From NCBI GenBank assembly GCA_963677885.1, contig OY782500.1, positions 3,286,001-3,350,000 of the forward strand: a stretch of DNA of 64,000 bases, given 5' to 3'. The translations under genes were made by a program, and so were the position numbers. Shown here piece by piece: positions 1-8,520 of the stretch. Under the pieces are notes generated by a model, which did not search any database, was not told the origin of the DNA, and saw nothing but the letters and a program-made list of their open reading frames with translations. Every line of letters begins with the position of its first letter. Positions within the stretch are counted from its first letter, which is position 1. This DNA comes from UBA1351 sp963677885 (GTDB lineage Bacteria; Bacillota; Clostridia; Lachnospirales; Vallitaleaceae).

Positions 1-834
1 TTTCTGAGCCTCGACAAATAATTGTGGAAGGGCAGAGAAATCCAAAGAGGGCGATGAAATCCCAAAGGTTGTATTCAGGTTAAGGAATTTATGGAGATGG
101 TGTGAAACATTTTGCAGATGCTTTTCGATATGTTCGTATTGATTAAAATCATAATTAAGAATTAAAACTAAAGTATTGTCCAGAGGAAGTGCCTGATATC
201 TAAGGGCGTTACCAGTGGTGTTCTGCGACAAGAGATTCTGAAGGATCTTCTTGACCTGGAGCCTGTCCATATTAGGTTGGTCTTCTTTGGCGGCGCTAAA
301 TATCCGGGTATAGACGATAGAAAAATAATCATGAGTAAATTTCTGGTTGAGCTTATCCAGAAGATCAGGTGGACATGAAAGTAAAACCTTGTCCCTTAAA
401 CAGGTAACGAGGTGGTCTTCATCATCTTCACTTAGGAAGCCTTTCGCGGAAACTGAAGGACTTAAGTTTTGACTTAATTCTTTAAGAATGGTTAGGAGAT
501 TATCCTCACCAAGTTCTGATTTCAGTATATAATGTTTAACACCTAACTGAATGGCGCCACGCGCATAATCAAAATCACTGTGGTGTGTTAGAATGATGGA
601 TTTAAGCATAGGCTTAAGATCCTTAAGATAACCGAGTAATTCAAGTCCGTCCATACCCGGCATACCAATATCAGTAATAACAATATCCGGGTCTGTTGAC
701 TCAAAAATCTGTATAGCCTCTTTGCCGTTTTTAGCCTGGCCGACAACTTCAAAACCGTGTTTTTCCCAATCAATAGTGGAAACCAATCCCACCCTAACCA
801 GTAGTTCATCGTCGACGATAAGTACCTTAATCAT
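1..834 (-). CDS. Response regulator, YesN/AraC type (C-terminus beyond window)
   Basis: The minus-strand frame is open from the ATG at 834 to the left edge (278 codons seen), preceded by AGGAGGGG. The product starts MIKVLIVDDELLVRVGL, a receiver domain with the acidic pair near residues 9-10 and the phospho-acceptor Asp in DIVITDIGMPGMDG. The middle part ending ISSPSLDFSALPQLF resembles the linker of the response regulator at 48197. The AraC-type DNA-binding domain expected for YesN proteins would lie to the left and is not visible. A sensor kinase and sugar transporter probably lie outside the window; this is inference from family habit. Confidence 0.88.
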   Translation of the reverse strand, partial: MIKVLIVDDELLVRVGLVSTIDWEKHGFEVVGQAKNGKEAIQIFESTDPDIVITDIGMPGMDGLELLGYLKDLKPMLKSIILTHHSDFDYARGAIQLGVKHYILKSELGEDNLLTILKELSQNLSPSVSAKGFLSEDDEDHLVTCLRDKVLLSCPPDLLDKLNQKFTHDYFSIVYTRIFSAAKEDQPNMDRLQVKKILQNLLSQNTTGNALRYQALPLDNTLVLILNYDFNQYEHIEKHLQNVSHHLHKFLNLNTTFGISSPSLDFSALPQLFVEAQK

Positions 835-867
835 AACCCCTCCTGTGGTAACCTTTTCGCTACTCTT

Positions 868-896
868 ATTATACCAAAATCAGAGCCTTTCTACAA
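868..896 (-). promoter_or_regulatory. Promoter for the minus-strand response regulator
   Basis: On the minus strand TTGTAG (891-896) and TATAAT (868-873) are separated by exactly 17 bases, about 35 bases before the start at 834. Confidence 0.6.
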
Positions 897-1007
897 CGAA
901 ATAGACCATAAATCATGGCTTTATTTCCAGTAAAATAGCCATATTGCCTATAATTTTGGACCAAGGTTTTTTCGGAAGATTTTAGGGTTTCCGATTTGGG
1001 ATTGAAG

Positions 1008-1054
1008 TTGACAAAAAACTTAAATAATGATAAATTAAGTTCAGTTTAAGTGAT
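1008..1054 (+). promoter_or_regulatory. Promoter and candidate operators for the LacI regulator
   Basis: TTGACA (1008-1013) and TAAATT (1031-1036) are 17 bases apart. AACTTAA (1017-1023) and TTAAGTT (1035-1041) form an inverted repeat across the -10. TTTAAGTGAT follows at 1045-1054; the same word occurs twice in the promoter of the operon starting at 2438, which suggests that the LacI protein represses both itself and that operon. Confidence 0.55.
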
Positions 1055-1059
1055 TTTAG

Positions 1060-1124
1060 TTGCTCGCCCATGCAACCTTAGCTGGTCATAAATCTCCGAT
1101 TTATTGCTCGCTTATGCATCCTAG
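1060..1124 (+). repeat. Direct repeat flanking a perfect hairpin in the LacI gene leader
   Basis: TTGCTCGCCCATGCAACCTTA (positions 1060-1080) recurs as TTGCTCGCTTATGCATCCTAG (1104-1124) with few differences. Between them ATAAATC (1088-1094) and GATTTAT (1098-1104) form a perfect 7-bp stem with loop TCC. The second repeat runs into the ribosome-binding site. Function unknown. Confidence 0.5.
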
Positions 1125-1132
1125 GAGGAATA

Positions 1133-2164
1133 ATGAAGATAAAGTTACAAGATATTGCCAATGAATTGAATATTTCTGTTGCTGCGGTTTCTATGGCCAT
1201 TAATGGAAAAAAGGGAGTCAGTGACCAGACCAGAGATCAGGTTTTAGAACTGGCGGCCAAGTATGGCTACGAAGTAAAAAAGAAAGTGGAAGCTTCGGAT
1301 GATGTGACCCCCCTCTTTATTAAACTCCTGCGAGTGAAAAAAGAAGGTCTTGTTGCCCAAGATACAGCATTTTTCTCCAAGTTAATCGAGGGGATTGAAA
1401 ATGAAACCAAGAAAATGGATTGTCAGCTGGTTGTTTCCAACATGACCTGCAATGAAATGGATGAGGAATGGCTGGATAGTGAAAACAAGTCATCGATGGA
1501 TGGTTTAATAATCCTTGGTACGGAGTTGAATTCAGATGATCTGGAAATCCTGGATCAGCTTCGAAAACCTTTTGTAATCCTGGATTCCTACATGATAGGC
1601 AAGGACTGGGACTGCATTTTAATGAATAACCAACAGGCGGTTCATAAGGGAGTTTCTTATCTACTTGAAAAAGGGCATAAACAGATTGGTTACCTCAAAT
1701 CCTCTTATGCTATATATAACTTTGATGAACGCTATAGGTCATACGGTCAGTTTGTCTATGAGTCAAAAATTCAACAGAATCCCAGTCATGTTGTTGAAGT
1801 TGAACCAACACTTGACGGTGCCTATAAAGATATGTCAGCCTATCTGGATAGCTTAAAGGGTGATCTTAGCCAACTGCCAACAGCTTTTATGGCAGATAAT
1901 GATTTAATTGCAGTTGGTGTTATGAATGCGCTTATGGAAAGAGGGATTAAGGTTCCTGAACAGATATCAATCGTCGGCATCGATGATATGCCTTGTGGTA
2001 GGATAGTGACCCCTAAGTTGACGACACTTCGCATATATAAGCAGAAGATTGGCGGGTTTGCCGTTGATCGATTACTTACCCTTTGCAAAGAACCAACAGA
2101 TATTTCCAGGAAGGTAGAGATTAATACTTTTTTGGTAGAACGTGAAAGTGTTCGGGAGATTTAA
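1133..2164 (+). CDS. LacI-family transcriptional regulator of the apiose-type operon
   Basis: A 343-residue LacI/GalR protein: N-terminal helix-turn-helix (IKLQDIANELNISVAAVSMAING, about residues 3-25) followed by a periplasmic-binding-protein-like effector domain ending with the usual IVGIDDMPCGRIVTPKLTTL stretch. The start has AGGAGG five bases upstream. It lies directly upstream of the isomerase/transketolase/kinase operon in the same direction, with TTTAAGTGA-type sites in both promoters, so it most likely controls that operon in response to its sugar. The hinge and effector pocket give no clear clue to the ligand. Confidence 0.9.
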   Translation: MKIKLQDIANELNISVAAVSMAINGKKGVSDQTRDQVLELAAKYGYEVKKKVEASDDVTPLFIKLLRVKKEGLVAQDTAFFSKLIEGIENETKKMDCQLVVSNMTCNEMDEEWLDSENKSSMDGLIILGTELNSDDLEILDQLRKPFVILDSYMIGKDWDCILMNNQQAVHKGVSYLLEKGHKQIGYLKSSYAIYNFDERYRSYGQFVYESKIQQNPSHVVEVEPTLDGAYKDMSAYLDSLKGDLSQLPTAFMADNDLIAVGVMNALMERGIKVPEQISIVGIDDMPCGRIVTPKLTTLRIYKQKIGGFAVDRLLTLCKEPTDISRKVEINTFLVERESVREI

Positions 2165-2172
2165 GCTTTTTA

Positions 2173-2185
2173 GCTTAAGTTAAGC
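2173..2185. promoter_or_regulatory. Palindrome GCTTAAGTTAAGC, candidate operator
   Basis: A perfect inverted repeat (6-bp arms, one-base centre) just after the LacI gene stop; related CTTAAG/TTAAGT words recur up to the promoter at 2361. May be an auxiliary LacI site; could also be chance in AT-rich DNA. Confidence 0.3.
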
Positions 2186-2228
2186 AAATTAATACGATGA
2201 ATAGTGTCAAAAGATGATTAAAACCATT

Positions 2229-2282
2229 AGTGGCCTGGCAAGGCCTATCAAGTTAAGCGTTGATAGGTCCTACCAGGCCACT
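2229..2282 (+). terminator. Strong hairpin terminator after the LacI gene
   Basis: AGTGGCCTGG (2229-2238) pairs perfectly with CCAGGCCACT (2273-2282), and CCTATCAA (2244-2251) with TTGATAGG (2260-2267). The following T-run is short (TTTCAT), so termination may be only partly efficient. Confidence 0.6.
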
Positions 2283-2360
2283 TTCATATGTGAATCTACT
2301 ACTTAAGCTAAATAATTAAGGAATAATTAACTTAAATCAACTTAAAAAATACAAAAAAGA

Positions 2361-2398
2361 TTGACATTTAAGTGATAATGGAATAAACTTTAAGTGAA
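2361..2398 (+). promoter_or_regulatory. Promoter of the apiose-type operon with tandem operator words
   Basis: TTGACA (2361-2366) and TAAACT (2384-2389) have a 17-base spacer. TTTAAGTGA occurs in the spacer (2367-2375) and again just after the -10 (2389-2397), 22 bases (two helical turns) apart. A bound repressor would block polymerase. Confidence 0.6.
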
Positions 2399-2437
2399 GA
2401 TTAAGCAAAAATTTAGTTATTTAAGTGGAGGTATAAG

Positions 2438-3877
2438 ATGATTCGCATAGGAGTTGCTGCAACAAGACGATTTGTATTTAGTAAGGAAGACGCACATAAA
2501 TATAAGGATCTGGTACTTGAAAAATTAAAGTCCATGGAAAATATCGAGGTTGTTGATATTGAATCCATTAACCCTGAAGGTCTGCTTTTTGACAATGACA
2601 AACACGCTGATGAGATTATTGAACTTTTTGTTAGAGAAAAAGTAGATGCTGTATTTTTCCCACATACAAACTTTGGTACTGAAAATACGGTTTGCCGTGT
2701 AGCCCAAGGTGTTGGTAAGCCTGTTCTTTTATGGGGCCCAAGAGACGAGGATCCATTGGATGACGGTAGCCGTTTGAGAGATACCCAGTGTGGTCTTTTT
2801 GCAACGGGTAAGATTCTTAGACGATTCAATGTTCCTTTTACCTATATTCCAAACACCAGATTGGATGATCCGATTTTTGAAAGAGGCCTTGATAACTTTA
2901 TTGCAGCTGTTCATGTTGTAAAGGGTATGCATAAACTTCGACTCCTTCAGATTTCCACAAGACCTGCAGGTTTCTGGACCATGATGTATAACGAAGGTGA
3001 ATTGCTTGAGCGTTTTGGTATTGAAGTTTATCCGATCTCCTTGGTAGAGATAAAAGACAGAACCGATGAGTTCTATAAGAGTGATGATCCTAGGGTTCAG
3101 GAAACCGTTGATTTGATTAAGGGCAAGCTGGATATTTCGGCTGTAACTGAGGATCATGTTCGTCATATTGCAGCTCTTAAAGTTGCTATGAAGGCTTATG
3201 CAGAAGAAAAAGGCTGTAAGGCCATTGCTATTCAGTGTTGGTCAGCCCTTCAGGACAGCATGCATATTATGCCATGTCTTGCCAATGCGATTTTGACGGA
3301 TGAGTTTATTCCGGTTACCTGTGAAACAGATATTCACGGTGCAATTACATCAGTTATGGCTCAAGAAGCCGCCCTTCGCAAGACACCTACCTTCTTTGCT
3401 GATTTGACTGTCCGCCACTCAGAAAATGATAATGGTGAGCTCCTTTTCCATTGTGGAAATTTCCCACTTTCCTTATCCTGTGAAGGTTGTAATGCAACCA
3501 TGAACAATCATTTCCTTTTTGATGATCATGCGCCAGGTACCCATGAGACTGAAATCGTTGGTGGTGAAATGACCATTCTTCGTTTTGATGGAGACCATGG
3601 TGACTATAAGCTTTTCATGGGCCATGCCAGAGGAATCGAAGGAAAATATACCAGAGGATCATATGTCTGGGTAGAAGTGGATAACTGGGTGAAATGGGAA
3701 CGTAAACTTGTTGAAGGACCATATGTTCACCATAGTGTTGGTGTCCATGCTGATGTTATTCCGGTTCTTTACGAGGCCCTTAAATATATTCCAGGAATTG
3801 AACTGGACCTTGTCGATACAAGTGAAGATGAAATTGTTGATTGGTTAAACGGAGGCGAGGCAAAATGGCTCAAGTAG
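2438..3877 (+). CDS. apsI: L-fucose-isomerase-family sugar isomerase, probable D-apiose isomerase
   Basis: A 479-residue protein of the fucose/arabinose isomerase family (COG2407 type). Candidate metal ligands are Glu296 and Asp298 in CETDIHG, and His in the YVHHSVGVHADV stretch near residues 429-440. It is unlike the true FucI at 45204 (593 residues), so it probably acts on a different aldose. The start has GGAGG with good spacing. It opens an operon with a split transketolase and an FGGY kinase; isomerase + kinase + two-subunit transketolase is the known arrangement for the D-apiose to apulose-4-phosphate pathway. The substrate is inferred from context. Alternatives are another aldopentose or a sulfosugar isomerase. 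Confidence 0.75.
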   Translation: MIRIGVAATRRFVFSKEDAHKYKDLVLEKLKSMENIEVVDIESINPEGLLFDNDKHADEIIELFVREKVDAVFFPHTNFGTENTVCRVAQGVGKPVLLWGPRDEDPLDDGSRLRDTQCGLFATGKILRRFNVPFTYIPNTRLDDPIFERGLDNFIAAVHVVKGMHKLRLLQISTRPAGFWTMMYNEGELLERFGIEVYPISLVEIKDRTDEFYKSDDPRVQETVDLIKGKLDISAVTEDHVRHIAALKVAMKAYAEEKGCKAIAIQCWSALQDSMHIMPCLANAILTDEFIPVTCETDIHGAITSVMAQEAALRKTPTFFADLTVRHSENDNGELLFHCGNFPLSLSCEGCNATMNNHFLFDDHAPGTHETEIVGGEMTILRFDGDHGDYKLFMGHARGIEGKYTRGSYVWVEVDNWVKWERKLVEGPYVHHSVGVHADVIPVLYEALKYIPGIELDLVDTSEDEIVDWLNGGEAKWLK

Positions 3878-4698
3878 ATCTTTTTCGAAAAAGTGTTGAA
3901 ACCCGTAAAACTGTTTTGAAACTGATCCATCATGCCAAGACAGGGCACACCGGAGGTGCTCTGTCCTCAACAGATATTATGGTCAGTTTATACTATAAGA
4001 TTATGAATATTGATCCAAAGAATCCCAATATGGAGGACAGGGACCGTTTTATCCTGTCAAAGGGGCATTCCGTAGAACCTCTTTGGACAATACTGGCTGA
4101 TCTTGGTTTTTATCCAGAGGAAGATCTTTGGACTTTTTCATCCTTCGGTTCAAAACTGATCGGACATCCCAACAATAAGATGCCCGGTGTCGAGATGAAT
4201 ACAGGGTCCCTTGGCCATGGTCTTAGTGTTGGCAGTGGCTTGGCCCTTGCTGCCAAGAAAATGAATAAATCCTATCGTACTTTTGTTCTGATGGGTGATG
4301 GTGAGCAGGCAGAAGGTTCTGTATGGGAGGCGGCTATGTTTGCTGCTCATTACAAACTTGATAATCTGGTAGCCATCATTGACAGAAACCGTTTGCAGAT
4401 TAGTGGTTCTACAGAAGAGGTTATGGCACTTGATCCTTTAGATGAAAAATGGGAAGCCTTCGGCTGGGAAGTGGTTCAGGTTGATGGAAATAATTTAGAC
4501 CAATTGGTTAGCGCCCTTGATTCCAGTCAGGTTGTTACAGGTAAGCCAAAGCTGATCCTTGCTAACACAACCAAGGGTAAAGGTGTGTCCTTTATTGAAA
4601 ACCAGGCTGATTGGCACCATCATGTACCAACAGATGACCAACTAGCCCAGGCCCAGGAAGAACTGGACCAGCAATTAACGGAGGTGTGCTGTGAATAA
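3865..4698 (+). CDS. aptA: Transketolase N-terminal subunit, probable apulose-4-phosphate transketolase subunit A
   Basis: This 277-residue protein is the thiamine-diphosphate-binding half of a split transketolase. It shows LIHHAKTGHTGGALSSTDI near the N-terminus, HGLSVGSGLALA, and the GDGEQAEGSVWEAAMF...DRN ThDP/metal motif around residues 145-180. The ATG at 3865 follows GGAGGCGAGG and overlaps the isomerase stop by 13 bases; upstream TTG at 3841 lacks a site. The C-terminal half is the next gene. In the apiose pathway this enzyme would transfer glycolaldehyde from apulose 4-phosphate to an aldose phosphate, giving dihydroxyacetone and xylulose 5-phosphate. That role is inferred. Confidence 0.85.
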   Translation: MAQVDLFRKSVETRKTVLKLIHHAKTGHTGGALSSTDIMVSLYYKIMNIDPKNPNMEDRDRFILSKGHSVEPLWTILADLGFYPEEDLWTFSSFGSKLIGHPNNKMPGVEMNTGSLGHGLSVGSGLALAAKKMNKSYRTFVLMGDGEQAEGSVWEAAMFAAHYKLDNLVAIIDRNRLQISGSTEEVMALDPLDEKWEAFGWEVVQVDGNNLDQLVSALDSSQVVTGKPKLILANTTKGKGVSFIENQADWHHHVPTDDQLAQAQEELDQQLTEVCCE

Positions 4699-5698
4699 AA
4701 TACCTAACAGACAGGTCATTAATGATGTCCTTCTTGAAAGAGCGGAATCAGACAAAAAAATCATAGTTCTGGCCAGTGATGCCAGAGGGTCAGCCAAGCT
4801 GACTGAGTTTGCAGATACCTATCCTGACCAGTTTGTGGAAACAGGAATTGCTGAGCAGAACCTTGTTGGTGTTTCAGCAGGACTTGCCAGTGGAGGCTTG
4901 AAACCTTTTGTTGCATCTCCGGCATGTTTCCTGAGTATGCGAAGCGTGGAGCAGGTTAAGGTAGACGTGGCCTATTCCAATACCAATGTAAAGCTAATCG
5001 GTATCAGTGGCGGTGTTTCATACGGTGCCCTTGGTATGTCTCATCACTCTGTACAGGATATTGCTGTTATGCGTGCCATTCCCAACTTGGAAGTGTATCT
5101 TCCTGCAGACCGTCATGAAACCAGAAAGCTTTTTGAAATCCTGGTGGACAGGGAAAAACCGGCATACATCCGTATCGGACGTAATCCTGTTCCGGATGTA
5201 TATGAATCCGATGATTATGATTTTGAAATAGGTAAGGCAGTTACCCTTGTTGAAGGTGATGACTTAACCATTACGGCTTGTGGTGAAACGGTGCATGTAG
5301 CTGTGGAAGCGGCCAAAGCTATTAAAGAAGAACTTGGCTTATCAGCAAGAGTTCTGAATTTCCATACCTTAAAGCCTTTCGATAATGAAGCGGTAGTTAA
5401 GGCTGCAAAAGAAACCGGCTATATCATATCCATGGAAGAACACAGTATTTTTGGTGGATTGGGTTCAACTGTTGCTTCTGTAACTGCAGGCAGTGCTCCT
5501 GTTAAAGTGGATATACTGGGTATTCCTGATGAACCCGCCATTGCTGGTGTGACCAGTGAGGTTTTTGACCACTATGGCTTGTCAGCCAGGCATGTGGTAG
5601 AGATGGTTCGAAGCCATCAGGCTATGAGAGCTGAGTTGCAATCTAGCCAAGATACAAAAGGCAAAAATTTCAATCAAGGTGGGAAAGACAATGAGTAA
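4691..5698 (+). CDS. aptB: Transketolase C-terminal subunit, probable apulose-4-phosphate transketolase subunit B
   Basis: A 335-residue Pyr/C-terminal half of a split transketolase, starting at GTG with GGAGGTG upstream and overlapping the preceding subunit by 8 bases, which suggests coupled translation. The GIAEQNLVGVSAGLASGG motif carries the conserved Glu that activates ThDP; SYGALGMSHHSVQDIAVMR and the C-terminal domain from about residue 190 are typical. It forms the active enzyme together with the upstream subunit. The short charged tail after residue 320 is dispensable-looking. Confidence 0.85.
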   Translation: MNKIPNRQVINDVLLERAESDKKIIVLASDARGSAKLTEFADTYPDQFVETGIAEQNLVGVSAGLASGGLKPFVASPACFLSMRSVEQVKVDVAYSNTNVKLIGISGGVSYGALGMSHHSVQDIAVMRAIPNLEVYLPADRHETRKLFEILVDREKPAYIRIGRNPVPDVYESDDYDFEIGKAVTLVEGDDLTITACGETVHVAVEAAKAIKEELGLSARVLNFHTLKPFDNEAVVKAAKETGYIISMEEHSIFGGLGSTVASVTAGSAPVKVDILGIPDEPAIAGVTSEVFDHYGLSARHVVEMVRSHQAMRAELQSSQDTKGKNFNQGGKDNE

Positions 5699-7160
5699 GG
5701 TGTTACTTGGCATTGATCAATCCACATCAGGAACTAAGGTTGTCGTTATGGACAGCCTGGGACACTTGATTCATAAAGTGGCAAAGCCGCATAAACAGTA
5801 TTATCCTCAGCCCGGATGGGTTGAGCATGATATGGAAGAAGTATATGAAAATGTTGTTGCTTTGTTGAAAGAAGTCATAGACCTTTTTAAAGGTGAAGAT
5901 ATTCTTGGACTGTCCATTACCAATCAAAGGGAAACGGTGGTTTTCTGGGATAAAGAAACAGGAAAACCCATTGGTCATGCCTTGGTATGGCAGTGCAGAA
6001 GAGGTGCCGGAATCTGTGACCAGTTGACAGAAAAGGGTTATGCTCAAACTATTTACAGCAAAACCGGTCTTCAGTTGGATACTTATTTTAGCGCAAGTAA
6101 GATGACTTGGGCCTTAGGTGAAAATAAGAACATTCAAGAAGCAGCAGATGAAAACCGTCTCTGTATTGGAACTGTAGATGCTTATCTTCTCTACCGGTTA
6201 ACAGAGGAAAAAAGATTTGCTACAGATGTAACCAATGCTTCAAGAACCCTTCTCTATAACATTCGAACCAATCAGTGGGATGATGAACTCCTGGAAATTT
6301 TTGGTGTTAAAAAGGAATGGTTGCCTGAGATTTGTGACAGCAACAGTCACTTTGGAACTTTGGATAAGGCAATATCGGATTTGAAACTTCCCATTGCAGG
6401 TGTTATTGGAGACAGTCAAGGTGCTCTCTTTGGTCAATCCTGTTATAGCCGGGGAAAGGCAAAAGTAACTTATGGTACGGGGTCTTCGATTCTTATATAT
6501 GCCGGAACAGATATAGAAACATCCAATGATTTACTGACCTCTATTGCCTGGTCCATTGACGGCCAGGTCCACTATGCCCTGGAAGGTATTATTAATTCCT
6601 CAGGTGATACCCTTAAGTGGGTAAAAGAAAATCTGGGTATGTTCTCTGATGACAGTGAAATCAATGACTTGGTAAAAAGTGTGGATTCCTGTGAAGGAGT
6701 ATATGTGATACCGGCATTTAGTGGTTTAGGTGCACCCTACTGGGAGCAGGAAGCCAGAGCAGCCATTGTGGGTATGACCAGACGGTCTGACAAGAGACAT
6801 ATTGTCCGTGCGGCTCTTGAATCCATTGCTTATCAGGTAGCAGATATACTGGATAAGGTGGCTGGTGAAGGACTTATTGAAGTCAAGACCTGCTATGTAG
6901 ACGGTGGACCATCTAAAAATGAATTCCTCATGGATTTTCAAGCAGATTTATTACAATCCACCTTGGTTAAAAGAAGCCAGGAGGAGCTTTCTGTTATTGG
7001 CGCCCTGTATTTAGGCGGTTTGGCCCTTGGCCTGTGGAAAGATCTGGAAACCCTGGAAGGACTTGGGGATATTACAAGAACTTATCAACCAATGATGGAA
7101 AAAGACCAGGCCCACCAATTAATTGAAAATTGGAGAGAGGCGGTTAAACGTGTTTTGTAA
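5691..7160 (+). CDS. aplK: FGGY-family carbohydrate kinase, glycerol-kinase-like; probable apulose kinase
   Basis: A 489-residue FGGY kinase with LGIDQSTSGTKVVVMD at the N-terminus, TNQRETVVFW, VWQCRR, TYGTGSS and PAFSGLGAPYW, very close to glycerol kinase overall. The glycerol-pocket motif usually read GDQQAALFG is here GDSQGALFG (residues 240-248), so the glutamine that touches glycerol is Ser242. This argues for another substrate. ATG at 5691 follows AAGGTGGGA and overlaps the transketolase by 8 bases. Context suggests phosphorylation of apulose; a glycerol or other ketose/polyol kinase cannot be excluded. Confidence 0.78.
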   Translation: MSKVLLGIDQSTSGTKVVVMDSLGHLIHKVAKPHKQYYPQPGWVEHDMEEVYENVVALLKEVIDLFKGEDILGLSITNQRETVVFWDKETGKPIGHALVWQCRRGAGICDQLTEKGYAQTIYSKTGLQLDTYFSASKMTWALGENKNIQEAADENRLCIGTVDAYLLYRLTEEKRFATDVTNASRTLLYNIRTNQWDDELLEIFGVKKEWLPEICDSNSHFGTLDKAISDLKLPIAGVIGDSQGALFGQSCYSRGKAKVTYGTGSSILIYAGTDIETSNDLLTSIAWSIDGQVHYALEGIINSSGDTLKWVKENLGMFSDDSEINDLVKSVDSCEGVYVIPAFSGLGAPYWEQEARAAIVGMTRRSDKRHIVRAALESIAYQVADILDKVAGEGLIEVKTCYVDGGPSKNEFLMDFQADLLQSTLVKRSQEELSVIGALYLGGLALGLWKDLETLEGLGDITRTYQPMMEKDQAHQLIENWREAVKRVL

Positions 7161-8520
7161 AGATGATTATTATAAACCGAGAGTATTTGTTTTGACAGAT
7201 ATTGAAAATGAACCAGATGACGCTATGTCTTTGGTTCGTTTTCTTACCTATGCCAACCAGTTTGATGTGGAAGGCTTGGTAGCTACAACATCTATTCACC
7301 AGAAAGACAAGACAGCTAAATGGAGAATTCTTGATATTCTTGAGGCCTATGGCCAGGTTAGAGATAATCTGGAAGTCCATGAACCTGGATATCCAACAGA
7401 AGAAGCCCTTGTAAGAGTGACTGCGGAAGGATTACCTGTCTATGGCATGGAAGGTCTCGGACAAGGTAAAGATTCACCAGGTTCTGACCTGCTTGTTAAA
7501 GCTGCCTTAAAGGAAGATGACAGACCTTTGTGGGTTTTGGTTTGGGGTGGACCCAGCGTCCTTGCCCAAGCCCTCTGGAAGTTAAGGAAAAGCTTAAATG
7601 ACGACCAATTGGATACAGTGGTTGCTGGCTTAAGGGTTTATACCATATCCGATCAGGATGATACAGCCCCATGGATCAGAAAAACATTCAAAGAGCTTTT
7701 CTATATATGCAGTCCTGGGTTTAATGCAGGTGGAGCCTACCATCACTGTACCTGGTGTGGTATTAGTGGCGATAAGTTTCATGGCCGCTTTACAGGTGCA
7801 GATTTTGAAATTGTAGACAATCCCTGGTTAAAAGAACATATCCAGTCCAAGGGGCCACTAGGTGCCAAGTACCCTATGGCTGATTTTCTCATGGAAGGAG
7901 ATACACCAACATTTCTATACTTGATTAACAATGGATTAGGTGTATCAGAACATCCGGAATGGGGTAGCTGGGGTGGTCGATATGAATTCTATAAGCCCTA
8001 TATGAAAAAATGGTTTCTGGAAGAGGAAACAAGACCCTTTTATTCAGACGCCCAGGATGAAGTCTTAGGCATTGATGGTTATTGGCATACCAGCAACAAG
8101 GCCACTATCTGGAGATGGAGACAAGCCTACCAAAATGATTTTTCTGCCAGAATGGACTGGACCATTAAGCCTTATGATGCCTGTAACCATCCACCGGTTG
8201 TGAAAGTTGCCCATGATAAATACATGAAAGCGTCCTTCGGAGACCGTATTGATCTAAGCGCTCAAGGCACCTATGATCCTGATGGTGATGACTTGACCTA
8301 TCACTGGTTTTTCTATGGAGAGGCAGGAAGTTTTGCGACTCAGGAAGCAAAAACCGGAATTCATCTCTATATTCATCATCATGACCAGAAGGAAGCCTGG
8401 TTTGAAGTTCCCACAGATAGAGTACTTCGAGGTGGCAGCATCCATATTATTCTTGCTGTGACGGACAAAGGTGTGCCGGCTCTGACCAGGTATCATCGAA
8501 CCATTATCGACGTTATTTAA
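7150..8520 (+). CDS. DUF1593 nucleoside-hydrolase-fold protein, candidate furanosidase
   Basis: About 456 residues from a GTG at 7150 (GGAGAGAGG eight bases upstream, overlapping the kinase by 11 bases); a TTG at 7123 is a weaker alternative. The N-terminal part VFVLTDIENEPDDAMSLVRFL is the modified Asp-rich calcium/ribose-binding motif of the nucleoside hydrolase superfamily as seen in DUF1593 proteins; the C-terminal 100 residues, with YDPDGDDLTYHWFF, look like a PKD-type beta-sandwich. No signal peptide is visible, so it is expected in the cytoplasm. As last gene of the apiose-type operon it may release apiose or another furanose from imported glycosides. This function is a guess from fold and context. 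Confidence 0.8.
   Translation: MFCKDDYYKPRVFVLTDIENEPDDAMSLVRFLTYANQFDVEGLVATTSIHQKDKTAKWRILDILEAYGQVRDNLEVHEPGYPTEEALVRVTAEGLPVYGMEGLGQGKDSPGSDLLVKAALKEDDRPLWVLVWGGPSVLAQALWKLRKSLNDDQLDTVVAGLRVYTISDQDDTAPWIRKTFKELFYICSPGFNAGGAYHHCTWCGISGDKFHGRFTGADFEIVDNPWLKEHIQSKGPLGAKYPMADFLMEGDTPTFLYLINNGLGVSEHPEWGSWGGRYEFYKPYMKKWFLEEETRPFYSDAQDEVLGIDGYWHTSNKATIWRWRQAYQNDFSARMDWTIKPYDACNHPPVVKVAHDKYMKASFGDRIDLSAQGTYDPDGDDLTYHWFFYGEAGSFATQEAKTGIHLYIHHHDQKEAWFEVPTDRVLRGGSIHIILAVTDKGVPALTRYHRTIIDVI

Noticed and set aside
2438..7160. Sulfoquinovose (sulfo-transketolase) operon
   Set aside because: That pathway also has an isomerase and split transketolase, but the sulfoerythrose isomerase and sulfolactaldehyde genes are missing and an FGGY kinase is present, which fits apiose better.
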